Source of the DNA: Monocercomonoides exilis
Taxonomy: Eukaryota > Preaxostyla > Oxymonadida > Polymastigidae
Assembly: GCA_001643675.2 (NCBI GenBank)
Contig: LSRY02000033.1
Coordinates: 868,001-932,000 of the forward strand
Length of the DNA: 64,000 nt
Direction of reading: 5' to 3'
In this document: positions 43,698-54,916 of the stretch, piece by piece
How the letters are laid out: each line of letters opens with the position of its first letter
Numbering within the stretch: the stretch's first letter is position 1
The notes under the pieces: model-generated
Database searches by the model: none
Seen by the model: the letters and a program-made list of their open reading frames with translations, nothing else
Told to the model about the DNA's origin: nothing
Made by a program: the position numbers and the translations under genes

Positions 43698-44274
43698 CAT
43701 GTGAGGTCACAAAACATTATGTTATGATATCAATGATGCCAGTCAATAGATATGAGAATCTTATTTATTGTGAAATCTGAGAAAGTTAAGAAAAGTTATT
43801 AGTGAAACAATTATTGAACGCTTTGTGCAAAAAAAGCTTGAAAGTTCATATTTTCCACCAAGTTTTCTTTCTTTTTATATCTCTAAGTTTAACAGCTATA
43901 ATATTAACATGTTGAAAATTCACACCTGAATTGAAGTTTCTTGATTTGCACAAAGAGCACTTGACTTCATTTTCTTTGTGAGCAAATGAGAAATTATTTT
44001 GATGTCTTCACCCAATTCATTATAATAGAAATAGAAGTCTTATTTCAAAGGAATTTCAATGTTTTCTTTACTGAAACTTAACTTTTTTGATTTTACAGGA
44101 AAACATTGTTTTCAAACACTTAGAAAAAAACTATTATTTATATTTTAAAAGAACACATGAATTTGAATTGAATTCATCTAAAATAAATGAGACATCAATT
44201 TAATAAAAAGAATTTCACAGGAAATTGAAAATAAAGAAGTTAGTTCAATAAATAAGACACAGTGGTGAATGATT

Positions 44275-44307
<33 letters not shown>

Positions 44308-44448
44308 TGTTGGTAATAAAGCAATAATAAGATAAAAACACGCAAGTATAATTTATTCGCTGCAACTTTACTCCTCCTTTGTAATTATCAACAATCCTGT
44401 CCATGCAGACAACCCCTTCTCCAAACCCATTCTCTCAGAAAACAGCCT
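43698..44448. other. Intergenic, AT-rich, with 30-base poly(A) run
   Basis: About 750 bp. A run of about 30 A lies at 44276-44305. Otherwise no ORF, repeat or RNA gene; presumably the 3' region of the minus-strand coiled-coil gene lies at the right end. Confidence 0.5.
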
Positions 44449-47265
44449 TCACGTGAACTTTCTCCTGTAGAGCAAATCAAAGCAGCAGATCTCGCCCAGA
44501 TAGCCCCTGGCGCCCTTGTTGTTGGAGTGGAGCATCGCATAGAAGGAGTCGTCGAAGCCTTCTTCCTCCAGCTCTGTCAGCACCAGCCAGCGGAAGAACC
44601 CTTCTTTGCTCCACACGCCGTTGATCAGGATCACTGCCTTCTCCATCACCATCTCCAGCTCCATGTTCCGCCACTTGCTCAGGTCGCATATCGTATGCGC
44701 CACAGCCGAGATGACATGGTTCGACAGCAGAATAAGCACATCCTGTTCGCCTGCCTCTCTCTTTTCTCGGTCTGCCGGGCGCTCCATCTGCTTCTCTCGC
44801 TCTGTCTGAGGCAGCGGAGGCAGCTTCTGGTTGATGATGGTGTGGAACAGGTTGATGACACCGATCTGGACGAAGCCTGTGGACGGGAGCTGATTGGGAA
44901 GGATGTAGGGGAGGGTGGAGACAGAGCTGTTGGAGTGATGAGGAGAGGAGGAGGGGAAACAAGAAGAGAGTGGGAATCCTGATGGTGGCACTGATGAAGA
45001 TGAAGATGAAGATGATGCAGATGAGGATGAAGCAGAGACAGAGGCAGAAGCAGAAGCAGACTCAGGTTGCATAACAGGATGTGCTTGAAACGGAAGAACG
45101 ACTTTTGGAGAGTCTTCGTCTTCGCTACCAGTCTTCTTCGGCTTTGGCAGAATTGTATTTGGACGATACTTATACAGCTCACCATCGCTCTCTTCGTCTG
45201 AATCCTTCTCTTTCTCATCATCATCTTCATCCTCATCATCATCGCTTGAAGCAACCAGACGTGTCTCCATCACAGACTCTGTCAGCATCTCCTTCAGCCT
45301 GTCCAAAAATCCTGGGTATGTCAAGAAACCTGGGTGAGGCAGCATGCTCATCAGCTTCAGCGTGTGCAGGCATCGTATCTTCATCCACTCATCTTTCTGC
45401 CTCAGGAACCGCTTGTCAATTCCAGGAATCTTCAGAAAACGGCTTTTTCTTTTCATCTTTTTGACATTCTTCTTCTTCTTTTCTGGTTTTCCATGACTCA
45501 TCTTCCCTTCCTCTTGCATCTTCTCCTCTTTCCTCTTCTTCTTTTCTGCTTTTCTCCTCCGCTCGGCAATCATCTCGTCTCTCTTTCTTGCTTTGTCCAG
45601 CCGCTGCTTCCTCTTTTCCTCCCACTTCTTCATCTTCTGGTTGTACTTCTCTACTCTCAGTGCTTCCTCAGCCTCAGCCTCGCCAATCTTCTTTTCCATC
45701 ACCTTCACCCGCTTCTCCCTTCTTTCCTTTGCTGCCTCTTCTTCTTTTGCCTCCTCTTCGTCTTCTTCCTCCCTCTCTCTCTGCAGCTTCTCATCTTCTT
45801 CCTTGTATTTGTCTTTATCTTTCTTTCCTCCAAACAGCTTTGCCATAAATCCCTTTGACTTTGCTGCCTCTTCTCTTTTCTTCGCAATGATTTCGTCTTC
45901 TATTTTCCTCCGCTCCATCATCTCTTCGTGTTTTTTGTCGCGTTCTGCTTTTTCTTTTTCTTCTCTTTCGTTCAGCTGCCTCTCCATCAGCGCCCTCAAA
46001 TCAGCAATCTCTTTCAGCGCCAGCGTCCTTCTCTCCGTCTCAACCTCCACCAGCTCCTGCCTCTCCTCTTCTTCCGCCGCTTCTGCTTCTGCATCAATCT
46101 TTTCTGCCTGCGCTTCTTCTTCTTCTCTCCTTTTTCTGATGGCTATTTCTGGGTCCACACCCAATGCCTGTGCAAGCAGAGGAGTTATATCCAAATACTT
46201 CGTCATCAGCTTCATATCCTGAACGGTCTCTTCATAGCCAGTCCGGAAGAACGTCAAAAGACATCCCAGACAGAAAGGGGAGACATAGGGAATGGGCTCA
46301 ACTTGGTCTGTTGTGATTTTTGAGGGAGTTGCATATGAATGAAATGATGCCACAAGAGATGACATATCTAATGTTGTGTCGGTCATCTGCGCAATCCATT
46401 TTCGAAACTTTGTGGTAATAATACGCATCACATCTTTCAAAAGCATTTCATGTCTATTGTCTAATATGCAAACGTTATTAATGTTTTTTTTCATGCAAAG
46501 TTGAGTTAAGTATTTTAAAAAATATAAAAATTCTTAAAAATAGAAATAAACACATACGAGTTTCTTCTCCAATGAAATTCATCGTGACAAATGTCTTATC
46601 TTGAAAGTCTTGTTCCTCTGCATTTTTTGGAATAGTGTTCAATTGTTCCAGAACAACTTTCGTAAAATCTCTCTTCATCTTGTTTTCCAATTCATGACGT
46701 TTATACATGTTCATTGTTGTGAAAAGTGCTTCTGTATTATGATAAACATGAGCTAATTCCTGCAAAATATGAAGAGGTTTCATCCATATCATTGATTGGT
46801 CAAGCACGTTGCTAACTTGCCAATCTGTAGCAAGAGCACCACGAAATGAGCACTCCTCCAAAACTTTCAGATACATTAAAGCATCTGGAGCATTAAACTT
46901 AGCTCGTTCAAGTATTTTCATTAAAGGAGGAGCAATGAGTTCTCGTACAAATTGGGGAAACATTGAAATTGGATATCTAAACATTAATTCCCGCAATCTT
47001 TCAAACAGCAATAATCGCTTTTCTTGATCCTTTTCTTTAAGAACAGATGTGAGAGTTTCTGAAAGCATTGTTAAAAACGAATGATATTCTATAACAAAAT
47101 TAAAAATAAAGTTTAACCTCCAATTCTTTCGAATGGATGTGGAAGTGGTAATTCTGTTGCATCTTCCTCAATAGAAGGTGTACCTTGTGGATTAGGAGCC
47201 ATTTCATGGCCTTTTGGAGGAGGAGGCAACGGCTGTAATTGACCAATAGGGAGATATCTGGTCAT
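44449..47265 (-). CDS. Unknown 886-residue protein with long charged coiled coil
   Basis: Minus-strand exons complement(47118..47265), complement(46558..47058) and complement(44449..46460); introns 59 and 97 nt (GTTAAA...TTTCAG; GTATGT...TATTAG). All phases close. The N-terminus is Pro-rich (QLQPLPPPPKGHEMAPNPQG). A helical, well-structured region of about 300 residues follows (RLLLFERLRELMFRYPISMF, LKVLEECSFRGAL). Then come about 230 residues of Glu/Lys/Arg coiled coil, an acidic-Ser tract, and a globular end (LILLSNHVISAVAHTICDLSKW... FFRWLVLTELEEEGFDDSF). I do not recognise the family. The order of folded ends around a coiled coil suggests a structural or scaffold role, but that is only a guess. 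GC content is higher in the final exon than in the first two. Confidence 0.7.
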
Positions 47266-47643
47266 GATGCAATTGAAAATATAAATAATGGGGATTCAAT
47301 TCCAAAATCTTATTCAAATTAAGACATATATTTGATTTTTTATTATTTGAATTTGTTTATTTTCACAATAAAGAACAAAGCTTTTGTTTCTCAAAAACAT
47401 TTAGTAAATTCAAAAATTTTCTTTATAAATGTTTTTAAAAACTCTTTCAAATTCGATATAATTAAATTTTATCTTTTTAATTTTGCAATTTTTCTTATAG
47501 ATAGTGTGATTTACTCGTTTTTCTAATATTTGTCTGTGAAAAATCAAAGTTTATATTTTTTCAAATAATTCTTCAAATATTAAAAAATAGCAAATGATGC
47601 CAACAAAAATTGGTGATATAAATATGTGTGCAAGCAAAATTGC
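47266..47643. other. Intergenic, AT-rich
   Basis: About 380 bp between two minus-strand genes. T-rich, with a 64-codon open frame at 47332 that has the composition of noise. Nothing supported. Confidence 0.5.
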
Positions 47644-47958
47644 TTATGAGGACGGTTCAGGTGGAATGGTTGCTGAAGGATGCTTTGCTTGCATATGCTG
47701 AACAAGTGTTTTGTAATTTGCAATTTCACACTGTAAAATATTATGAATAATGAAATTTACGTAAATCACAATAAATTGGTTTTATAAATAATGAACATTT
47801 TGAATTATTCTTGAAATAAATCATCAATGCTCTACCTTGCATTCAGGGCATGACATTTTGATGCCAGCCTTACGTGCAGCAAGTTGAGAACCCTTCTCTT
47901 TTCCTTTTTTATCTTGAGCGCGTTGTTGGGACTGAATCTTTTGTAATCCGCGTGCCAT
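47644..47958 (-). CDS. ZNF706: Small C2H2 zinc-finger protein, ZNF706-like
   Basis: Minus-strand exons complement(47836..47958) and complement(47644..47730) with a 105-nt intron (GTAGAG...TACAG) give 69 residues; human ZNF706 is 76. It starts MARGLQKIQSQQRAQDKKGK, almost the family start, followed by a basic linker. A single zinc finger follows, CPECK-CEIANYKTLVQHMQAKHP: one Cys pair plus the His pair of HMQAKH, as in CTVCRTQMPDPKTFKQHFESKHP. It ends PPEPSS. This SERF-like N-terminus plus one finger is conserved across eukaryotes; molecular function is poorly defined (nucleic acid binding and protein aggregation effects have been reported for the family). Both ends match the family length. 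It was not in the list of long frames because it is split. Confidence 0.88.
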
Positions 47959-48101
47959 TTACACTGATATTATTGTTCAATAACACAAATATTAAATAAT
48001 GGGGCTGAAAGGAAAAACTATACATTTGCTCAAGATTTGATCTTTTAAATTATTATTTCTTAATGCTTAAAAAATTCAATTTTTAATATTTAAAAATATA
48101 A

Positions 48102-49523
48102 ATGTCAATTCCTACTGCTCCACCATTGATTCAAGAGACACATAAAATAAAAGAGTCTTCTTCTCCAAATGAAAAAGATGAAAAACGTGATTTTAAACAA
48201 CAGCAACAACCTACAAAAAAACTGTCACCATTTTTTCAACGTGCAATAGTTTGATAATAATATTTTTTTAGAAATTTTATTTTTTGAATTTTTTGAATGA
48301 ATTTAAATATTAGAATTCGTTACAGTGGAGAAAGAGTAGATGCAGAGATGGATGCTTTTCATTTTTGTTGAAAGACGAAAAAAAGAAGAAGGAGGCAGAA
48401 ATTGTCATAAAGCAAGTTCCACTATGCGAAATGGCTGGCCTTGGAACAGGAGGTCTTGAATTTTTTCTCCAACAAAAATGTGTTCGAAATTTAAAATTTT
48501 TGAATAGCAACTGTTTGGGATGCGGCTATTGCGCTTGCTCGGTGGTTTGAATTAATTGCGAATACTGAAACAAAAAGTTTTTCTTTTTCACCTCCAATCA
48601 AGCAAAGCGATGCATTGATGAAAGAAATCGATAAACAAGCAACAATAACACCAACCACCGTACCAATGACGTCATCATTTAAATTTTCATTTTCATTTAA
48701 CAATCAAAGTCGTTGGATTGAAATAGGATCAGGACATAGTTTTATTGGGATTGTTGCGAAAATTTTGGGATGTGGAAAAGTTGTTTGTACTGATCTTGAC
48801 TTTTTGCAGTTTTTAATGAAGGATAATATTGCTTCAAATCAACACTTATGGACAAATAAAGAAGACGAATTAACAGTTAGTCCATCAAATATCAAGTCAG
48901 AAAGTGACGACGTCTCTTGTACAGTTTTTGATTGGAATGCAGACGTTATTCCTGAGAATATTGTTTCTCATTCACTCACAAAATCACCGTATCAGCTTGT
49001 TATTGTGTGTGAATGCTTATATGCAAACGTCCCGCACCATTTGCTTTTAAACGCTCTGCTTTTACTTACAGAACCACCAAACTTCAAACGAGTTCATATT
49101 GACAATACTGATGAATGCAAGCATAGCAATGAAGATAATATCACAGAAAAGGAAACTGGAGCAAGTGCTTCAACTGGAACATTAAATTGTAAGGATGAGG
49201 GTTTGACGTCCTCTTCAACATCTTCATCTGCTACCCCTTCTGATTCTTCGACTCCTCTTCAATTAACTTCTTCATCATCGCTTACAACAACAGATTCATC
49301 GTCTCATCACATCATTAATTATCCTCCATCCTCTTTTAACCCTCCTTTCATTCTTATTGTCTATGAGCATCGCAATTCCATCGTCTTTTCTGATTTTATG
49401 AAATCAGCGTTACCGTATTTTGATGTACTTATGCTTCCGTATGAGGTTCAACATCCATTTTATCAAACAAACGATATATTTTACTATGCAATGAGAAGAA
49501 AAACTATTGATGATTCTCTTTGA
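48102..49523 (+). CDS. METTL21-type (class I, lysine) methyltransferase
   Basis: Exons 48102..48248, 48314..48452 and 48508..49523 give 433 residues (introns 65 and 55 nt; GTTTGA and GTCTTG donors). The second join creates GATVWDAAIALARWFE, the family's W-xaA--LA- signature. Motif I is WIEIGSGHSFIGIVAKILG, followed by VVCTDLD (acidic loop binding S-adenosylmethionine). The post-motif stretch is LVIVCECLYANVPHHLLLNALLLL, which replaces the usual aDvlY. The end FILIVYEHRN... FYYAMRR fits the family's final strands. METTL21/METTL18-like enzymes methylate lysines of elongation factors, chaperones and histones; the substrate here cannot be told. A Ser/Thr tract (49200-49310) interrupts the C-terminal half. 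Without the second intron the frame breaks, so that join deserves RNA evidence. Confidence 0.75.
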
Positions 49524-49977
49524 ATACAACCTATCACAAGTCTAACTCTCTATGTTAAGTACATAGAATTTAAGCACAGAACATTTTAATGTGAAAAATT
49601 TCTGAACTTATGAGAAAGTTGCCTTTCTCAAAAGATGATTGATGAATTAAGACTGAAAACATCACATTCTCAGTTAAATACCGAACTAGGATCTTATTAA
49701 ATACGTGCGCAGGTTACAATTTTTAATTGTATTTATATTTTTCTTTTTTATGTTAAATTAATTGTTTTTACAATTGATAATTGTTTTTGAACTTTTCCAG
49801 ATTATTCTTTTATTTCTGTGAATAAGATGATTGCAGGAAATGTGTTTTAATACATTCATTACGTATTATGAAATTTATGAAAATATTTTTTTCAAAATCT
49901 ATGATTTTCTGAACCCACTATAAACATTTTGTGCAATCAAATATCTTTTTTCGTGAATAAAAACGTAATTCAGCGTT
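49524..49977. other. Intergenic, AT-rich
   Basis: About 450 bp between the methyltransferase and the MMS19-like gene. No coding signal or repeat that I can support; probable promoter of the latter at its right end. Confidence 0.5.
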
Positions 49978-52900
49978 ATGGCTTCATCTTGCCAAAAGAA
50001 AAATATTGTGGACGATGAAGCAGATCCAGGAAAGCATGATCGTTCATTTCTTGGTAGAGTTAAACGATTTCTTCATTTGAGCTCTCTTGGATTAGAAATA
50101 AGCAAGCTTTCATATAGTTTGTTTTCAGATAATTCATTTTACTCTATTTTAATTCATAATTTATCCGCTACAAAACGCGATATTTAAAACATTATTATTT
50201 GGACTGATTTCAGTTGCAAATCATCTTCACAAGCAATTGATCCTTCAATCATCGATTTTGGAGATATCCGATGAGCAACATCTTGAAATCATTTGGAGAG
50301 GGTGCGAACTTTTGAAAAGATGTGAGAAAAATTCGAATTTTGCCAAGTATATTCTGGCAAGTATGGAAATCGTTCTGAAATCTGCTTCATGTCCAATTCT
50401 GCCAAGTACTTTGCCTCCATTGCTTATTAAAACGTTAGTTTTGGATTGCGATGTTAAATCTCTTCCTCAGTCTTGTCGTAGACCAACATACGAAATATTA
50501 CATGTGATTTTTTCATTATACGCAAAAGGTTACAATCTCTTTTTGATATAATTTTTAACTTTATGTGCTCCATTCTTTTATATTCATTGTCATTCATTTT
50601 TTACAGATTTGGTTGCGTCTTGTCCAACGTGGATTACCAAAATAACTGAATCTCTTGGAACAGAAAAAGAGACTAAGTTGATGCTTTCGTTCATCAGAAT
50701 AATGCTAATAATTGTTTGGAATCCACTGTTCAAAACAGAAGTTGAAAAGCACAGCGTTCTTCTTTTTGATTCGTTGAAGCCATACTTTCCAATTCCACAA
50801 TCCAAATTTTGTCACAAAAAGAAGACACACACTGAGCCGACGTATGTTTCTCTTCCTTCTTCTGTGACCCATCCGTCGCATCCACTCACTCCTCCATCTG
50901 CCTCGAGAGATGCACCCCAATCACAAGAGCCATCTTCATCTCTGCAAACAGCAAGTTCCAACTCCTCTGCTTCTGAAAAGGGCGCTGTCTCGACATCTCC
51001 TTCACCCGATGGCTCAATCATATCCAGCGATCAAGCACCCCAAAAGCACAGTGGACCAGACCCCTTTCTTCCGCTGTACCATCCCTCGCAGTACCGCCGC
51101 CAGCTGCTGTCGTCCTCCGAAAGCGGAGGAGAAGGCGCAGAGGACGAGTCGCCGAAGGAGAAGAAGCAGCCGCCCACGTATCGCACGCTGAATGTCACGC
51201 TGCTCAGAGCGCTGACTGCAACGCCTGTGTTTCTTCCGCTGGCAGCCGACCTGGTTTTGGAGAAGATGACGACGTGCTACACACAAGTGAAGCGCGACTG
51301 CCTGCTGCTGCTGTCGATCTTCTTCATCCAGTCCATCCAGCACCCCTTCTTCCACCCGCTCATGAACGTGATGGGAGGCAGCCTTCATTCTGTGCTCAAC
51401 AGACAGCTGACTCCTTCCTCTGCCCACTCCTCTTCCTTCGTCGTGTCTGCTCTCCAGTCGCCCTTTCTGCAGCAATCACAGCCACAGTTGAGGATGCTCC
51501 AGCTCCCAACAGCTGCTCAGCTGCACAGCCGACACCCGCCGATGGAGATGGTCGAAGACGACTTGTTCTTCATCCCGCCATTTGTGAGTGACTTCAGCAG
51601 ACTCAGAGACACGTCTACATCAAAAGTGTTCTACTCATTCATCTCTCCTGAACTGTTCAGAAACCCTTCTCATTTATCATCATCATCATCATCATCTTCT
51701 TCTTCTTCCTCTTCACCCTCCTCTTCTTCTGACCTCTCCTCTCAAAACCCCATCAACTGCAACTCCCCACAGCCAGACATCAACACACCCAACTGGCACA
51801 CGATGCTTATCCCTTCCCCTTCTGCCTCTCCTTCTTCTGACCCACTCCAGGCATCTCCCAAGCCTTCTGCCTCAATCGCCTTCTCTTTGCTTCAACAGAA
51901 CGAGTCACCTAAGCCAAAGAATGCGCAACAGTCGCCTCTTGCCTCTGCTTCTGAGATGGATATGCCTTCATTCCCTTTCACTCAATCGAAGAACGAAACT
52001 TCAACTCAACAAAAGACATCATCATCATCATCATCCTTTTCTTCTTCTTCTTCCTCTTCCATCTTTCCTCGCCGTCTCATCCCCACCTACACGCCAAAGA
52101 CTCCCTTCCCCTTTGGCTTCTCCCTTGTGCCCATCCACAGCAAGCTGTCTGCCCTGTGGGCAGTTATGTTGAGGGACATTGTGCAGACGCTCAACAACGA
52201 CGTGTTGAACGAGGCGCTGCTCTGCCTGCGGATTCTGCTCTTTGCGCTGGAGGTGGAAGGAGAGAGGGAGAGGATGAAGGAGATGTGGGTGCTGCTTATG
52301 AAGAAGAGAAGGCTCATGCGAAAGAGAATGTCTGAGAGGAAGTTGGCACTGATGCAGCCATCAACTTCATCATCATCATCTTCTTCCTCTTCATCATCTT
52401 CTTCTCCTTTCTCTTTTTCTTCTTCCATTCGCTCACCTCCTCTTTCTCCAAAGGCGATCGTGAAGACTTCTTCTCTTCCCCTTTCTTTCCCTCCGATTTC
52501 GCAGTTTCAGCTTCCGCCTCTCACACCTCCTTCTTTTCTGCCTTCTTCTTCCTCTCCTTCTGCTTCTGGCGTTCTTCAACAGTCTTCACGTACTCCATCT
52601 TCTCCAAATGCTACGTTTCCTATCACTTCTTCTTCATCATCATCATCCTCCTCCTCCTCTTCTTCTTCCTTTGGATTGCCAACTTCTCCTTTCTCTTCTC
52701 CTCAAAACTCATCTCATCAGAAGCAGCGCAGCAGTGCTAATCTTCGCTCCTTCTTTCTTCTCTCCTATCCTCTTGCCACATCTGCCTTCCTGCCATCGAT
52801 GCTGCCTTCTTCTGATTCTTCTTTCTCTCCCTCTCTTCCACCTCCTGATTATACACCTTCTTCTTCTTCTTCTTCTTCTTCTTCCACCTCATCCTCATCA

Positions 52901-54213
52901 TCATCATTTGTCCCCTCCTCCACCTCTCTCTCCTTCCTCTCTCTGATGTTCCATTCCTCTCTTCTCCATCTCCCCTCTCGCCTCCGCCTCATCCTCTCGC
53001 ACATCCTTGTCTTCCTCCTCCACTCCCTCCCCCAGAAGAACATGACACACGCCGCCCATTCCATTTTGAAGGCCATCTCAACTGCCTCTCCTTCCATCTG
53101 CCGTGCTGTTGTTGGCGCTGCTCTGCCGGCGCTGCTTCCGCTTTTGGTGAAAATCAAAGGAAAAAGGAAAGTGGAAGAGAGGGACGATGAGTGGAGACAC
53201 GCTGTGGCGATGGCGATGCTGCAGAAGGAGAAGGAGAGGATGAAGGAGACGGTGAATGAGGAGAAGGAGAAGGAAAAGGAGAAAGAAAAAGAAAAAGAAA
53301 AAGAGAAGTTGAATGGAGAAGCAGATCCATCGACAGAAGTGGAGATGAATGGCAACTCAGATGCCGAGTCAAGCACAGAAAGTGTCTCAAAGAAGAAGCA
53401 GGAGCCTTCTGCTAATCGTGTTGAGTGTTCTGATGAGCTGCCGAAGCCGAAGATTGTTGAAGAGGAGAAGATTGTTGACTGGAATGATCCTTATCTGCAG
53501 TTGGTGGATGGAGACAGAGAAGAAACAGGGCAGCCTATGAATTCATCACAAAGCAATGATAATCCACAAAACATTGCAAATACAAATCAATCATCTTCAT
53601 CATCATCATCATCTTCTTTCTCTTCTTCCACATGTCCTCCTCCATTCACCTTCCATTCCTCTGCTCCATTTGAGATCAATCTGCAGATTTTGGCTGTTGT
53701 TGTGGATTTATTGTCATCTCTTAGACAGACACACACCGTTCTCTCTCCATTCATCCCATGCAGAGTGTTCGCAGAGGAAATAGCAGAGATGGCGTCAGGG
53801 AAGAATAAGGAGAAGACAAAGAAGGATGAGAAAGAGAAAGAGAAGGAGAAAGAGAAGAAGGAAGAAGATAAAAAGAAAGAGAAAGAGGAGGAAGAAGAAG
53901 AAGAAGAGAAGAAAGAGCATAAGGGCATCGAAGCAAAGAAGATAGAGACATTATCACCCGTCATCCAAAGCACACAAAAACAGGAAAATTCACACGAAAT
54001 ATCTTGTCTTCACAAAAAGCACAGTGAAACATCTTCTTTCCGAAGGCCGGCCAAATCGTCTGCTTCGACAGCGTCTTCTCTTCTTTCTCTGATCAGAATA
54101 CTCACAAACCCTCCATGTCACCCGAAGATTATGTCAGATGTTGCTTCATTGAGTTATTCACACAGAAGAATGAGACTAAACATCGTATCAAATAACAAGG
54201 CATTTAGTATAAC

Positions 54214-54261
<48 letters not shown>

Positions 54262-54883
54262 TTCTTCTTCTTCTTCTTCTTCAAATTCTTCATCTTCTTC
54301 ATCTTCTTCATCTTCTTCATCTTCTTCATCTTCTTCATCTTCAGACTCTTCTTTAGTCCAAAAGAATGGAAGAAGAATGCGAAAGAATCCGACAGCGCTG
54401 CTTCCCTTTCACATCCTCCATTCGTTCTTCATTGCGCCCTTTGTGCACAAAAAGGAGAAGGAAAAGAAGAAGAAGAGGAAGCATAAGCATAGAAAATCAA
54501 AGAAAAGTCACTCAAAACAAAAGGAAGAGAAGTTATCTTTGGAAGAAGAAGGAAAGAGAACAAAAGTTGAAGCAGAAGAAGAAACAGAAACTGAGACAGA
54601 AACAGAAAGTGTGGCAGATGAAACAGAAGATGAACACTCAGAATGCTCTTCGAATGACAGCTCATCTTCATCAACATCATCATCTAATTCTTCTTCTTCT
54701 TCTTCTTCATCTTCTTCCTCTGGCTCTTCCTCCACATCTTTGTCTGCAGCAGAAGAAAAGAAAGAGAAGCTGACAGAACAAACAGCCAAAAAGGAGGAAA
54801 TTGTCATCCGATCTCCTGTTTTGAAGGGAGAAATGCCATCAACCTCAGCACAAGTCCTGAGCAGCCAACAAAATAAACATAAA

Positions 54884-54916
<33 letters not shown>

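Noticed and set aside
48450-48507. Frameshift or 28-nt ultra-short intron in the methyltransferase
   Set aside because: A 55-nt intron starting GTCTTG at 48453 and ending ATAG at 48507 restores the frame and the conserved W-D-A-A motif, so neither is needed.
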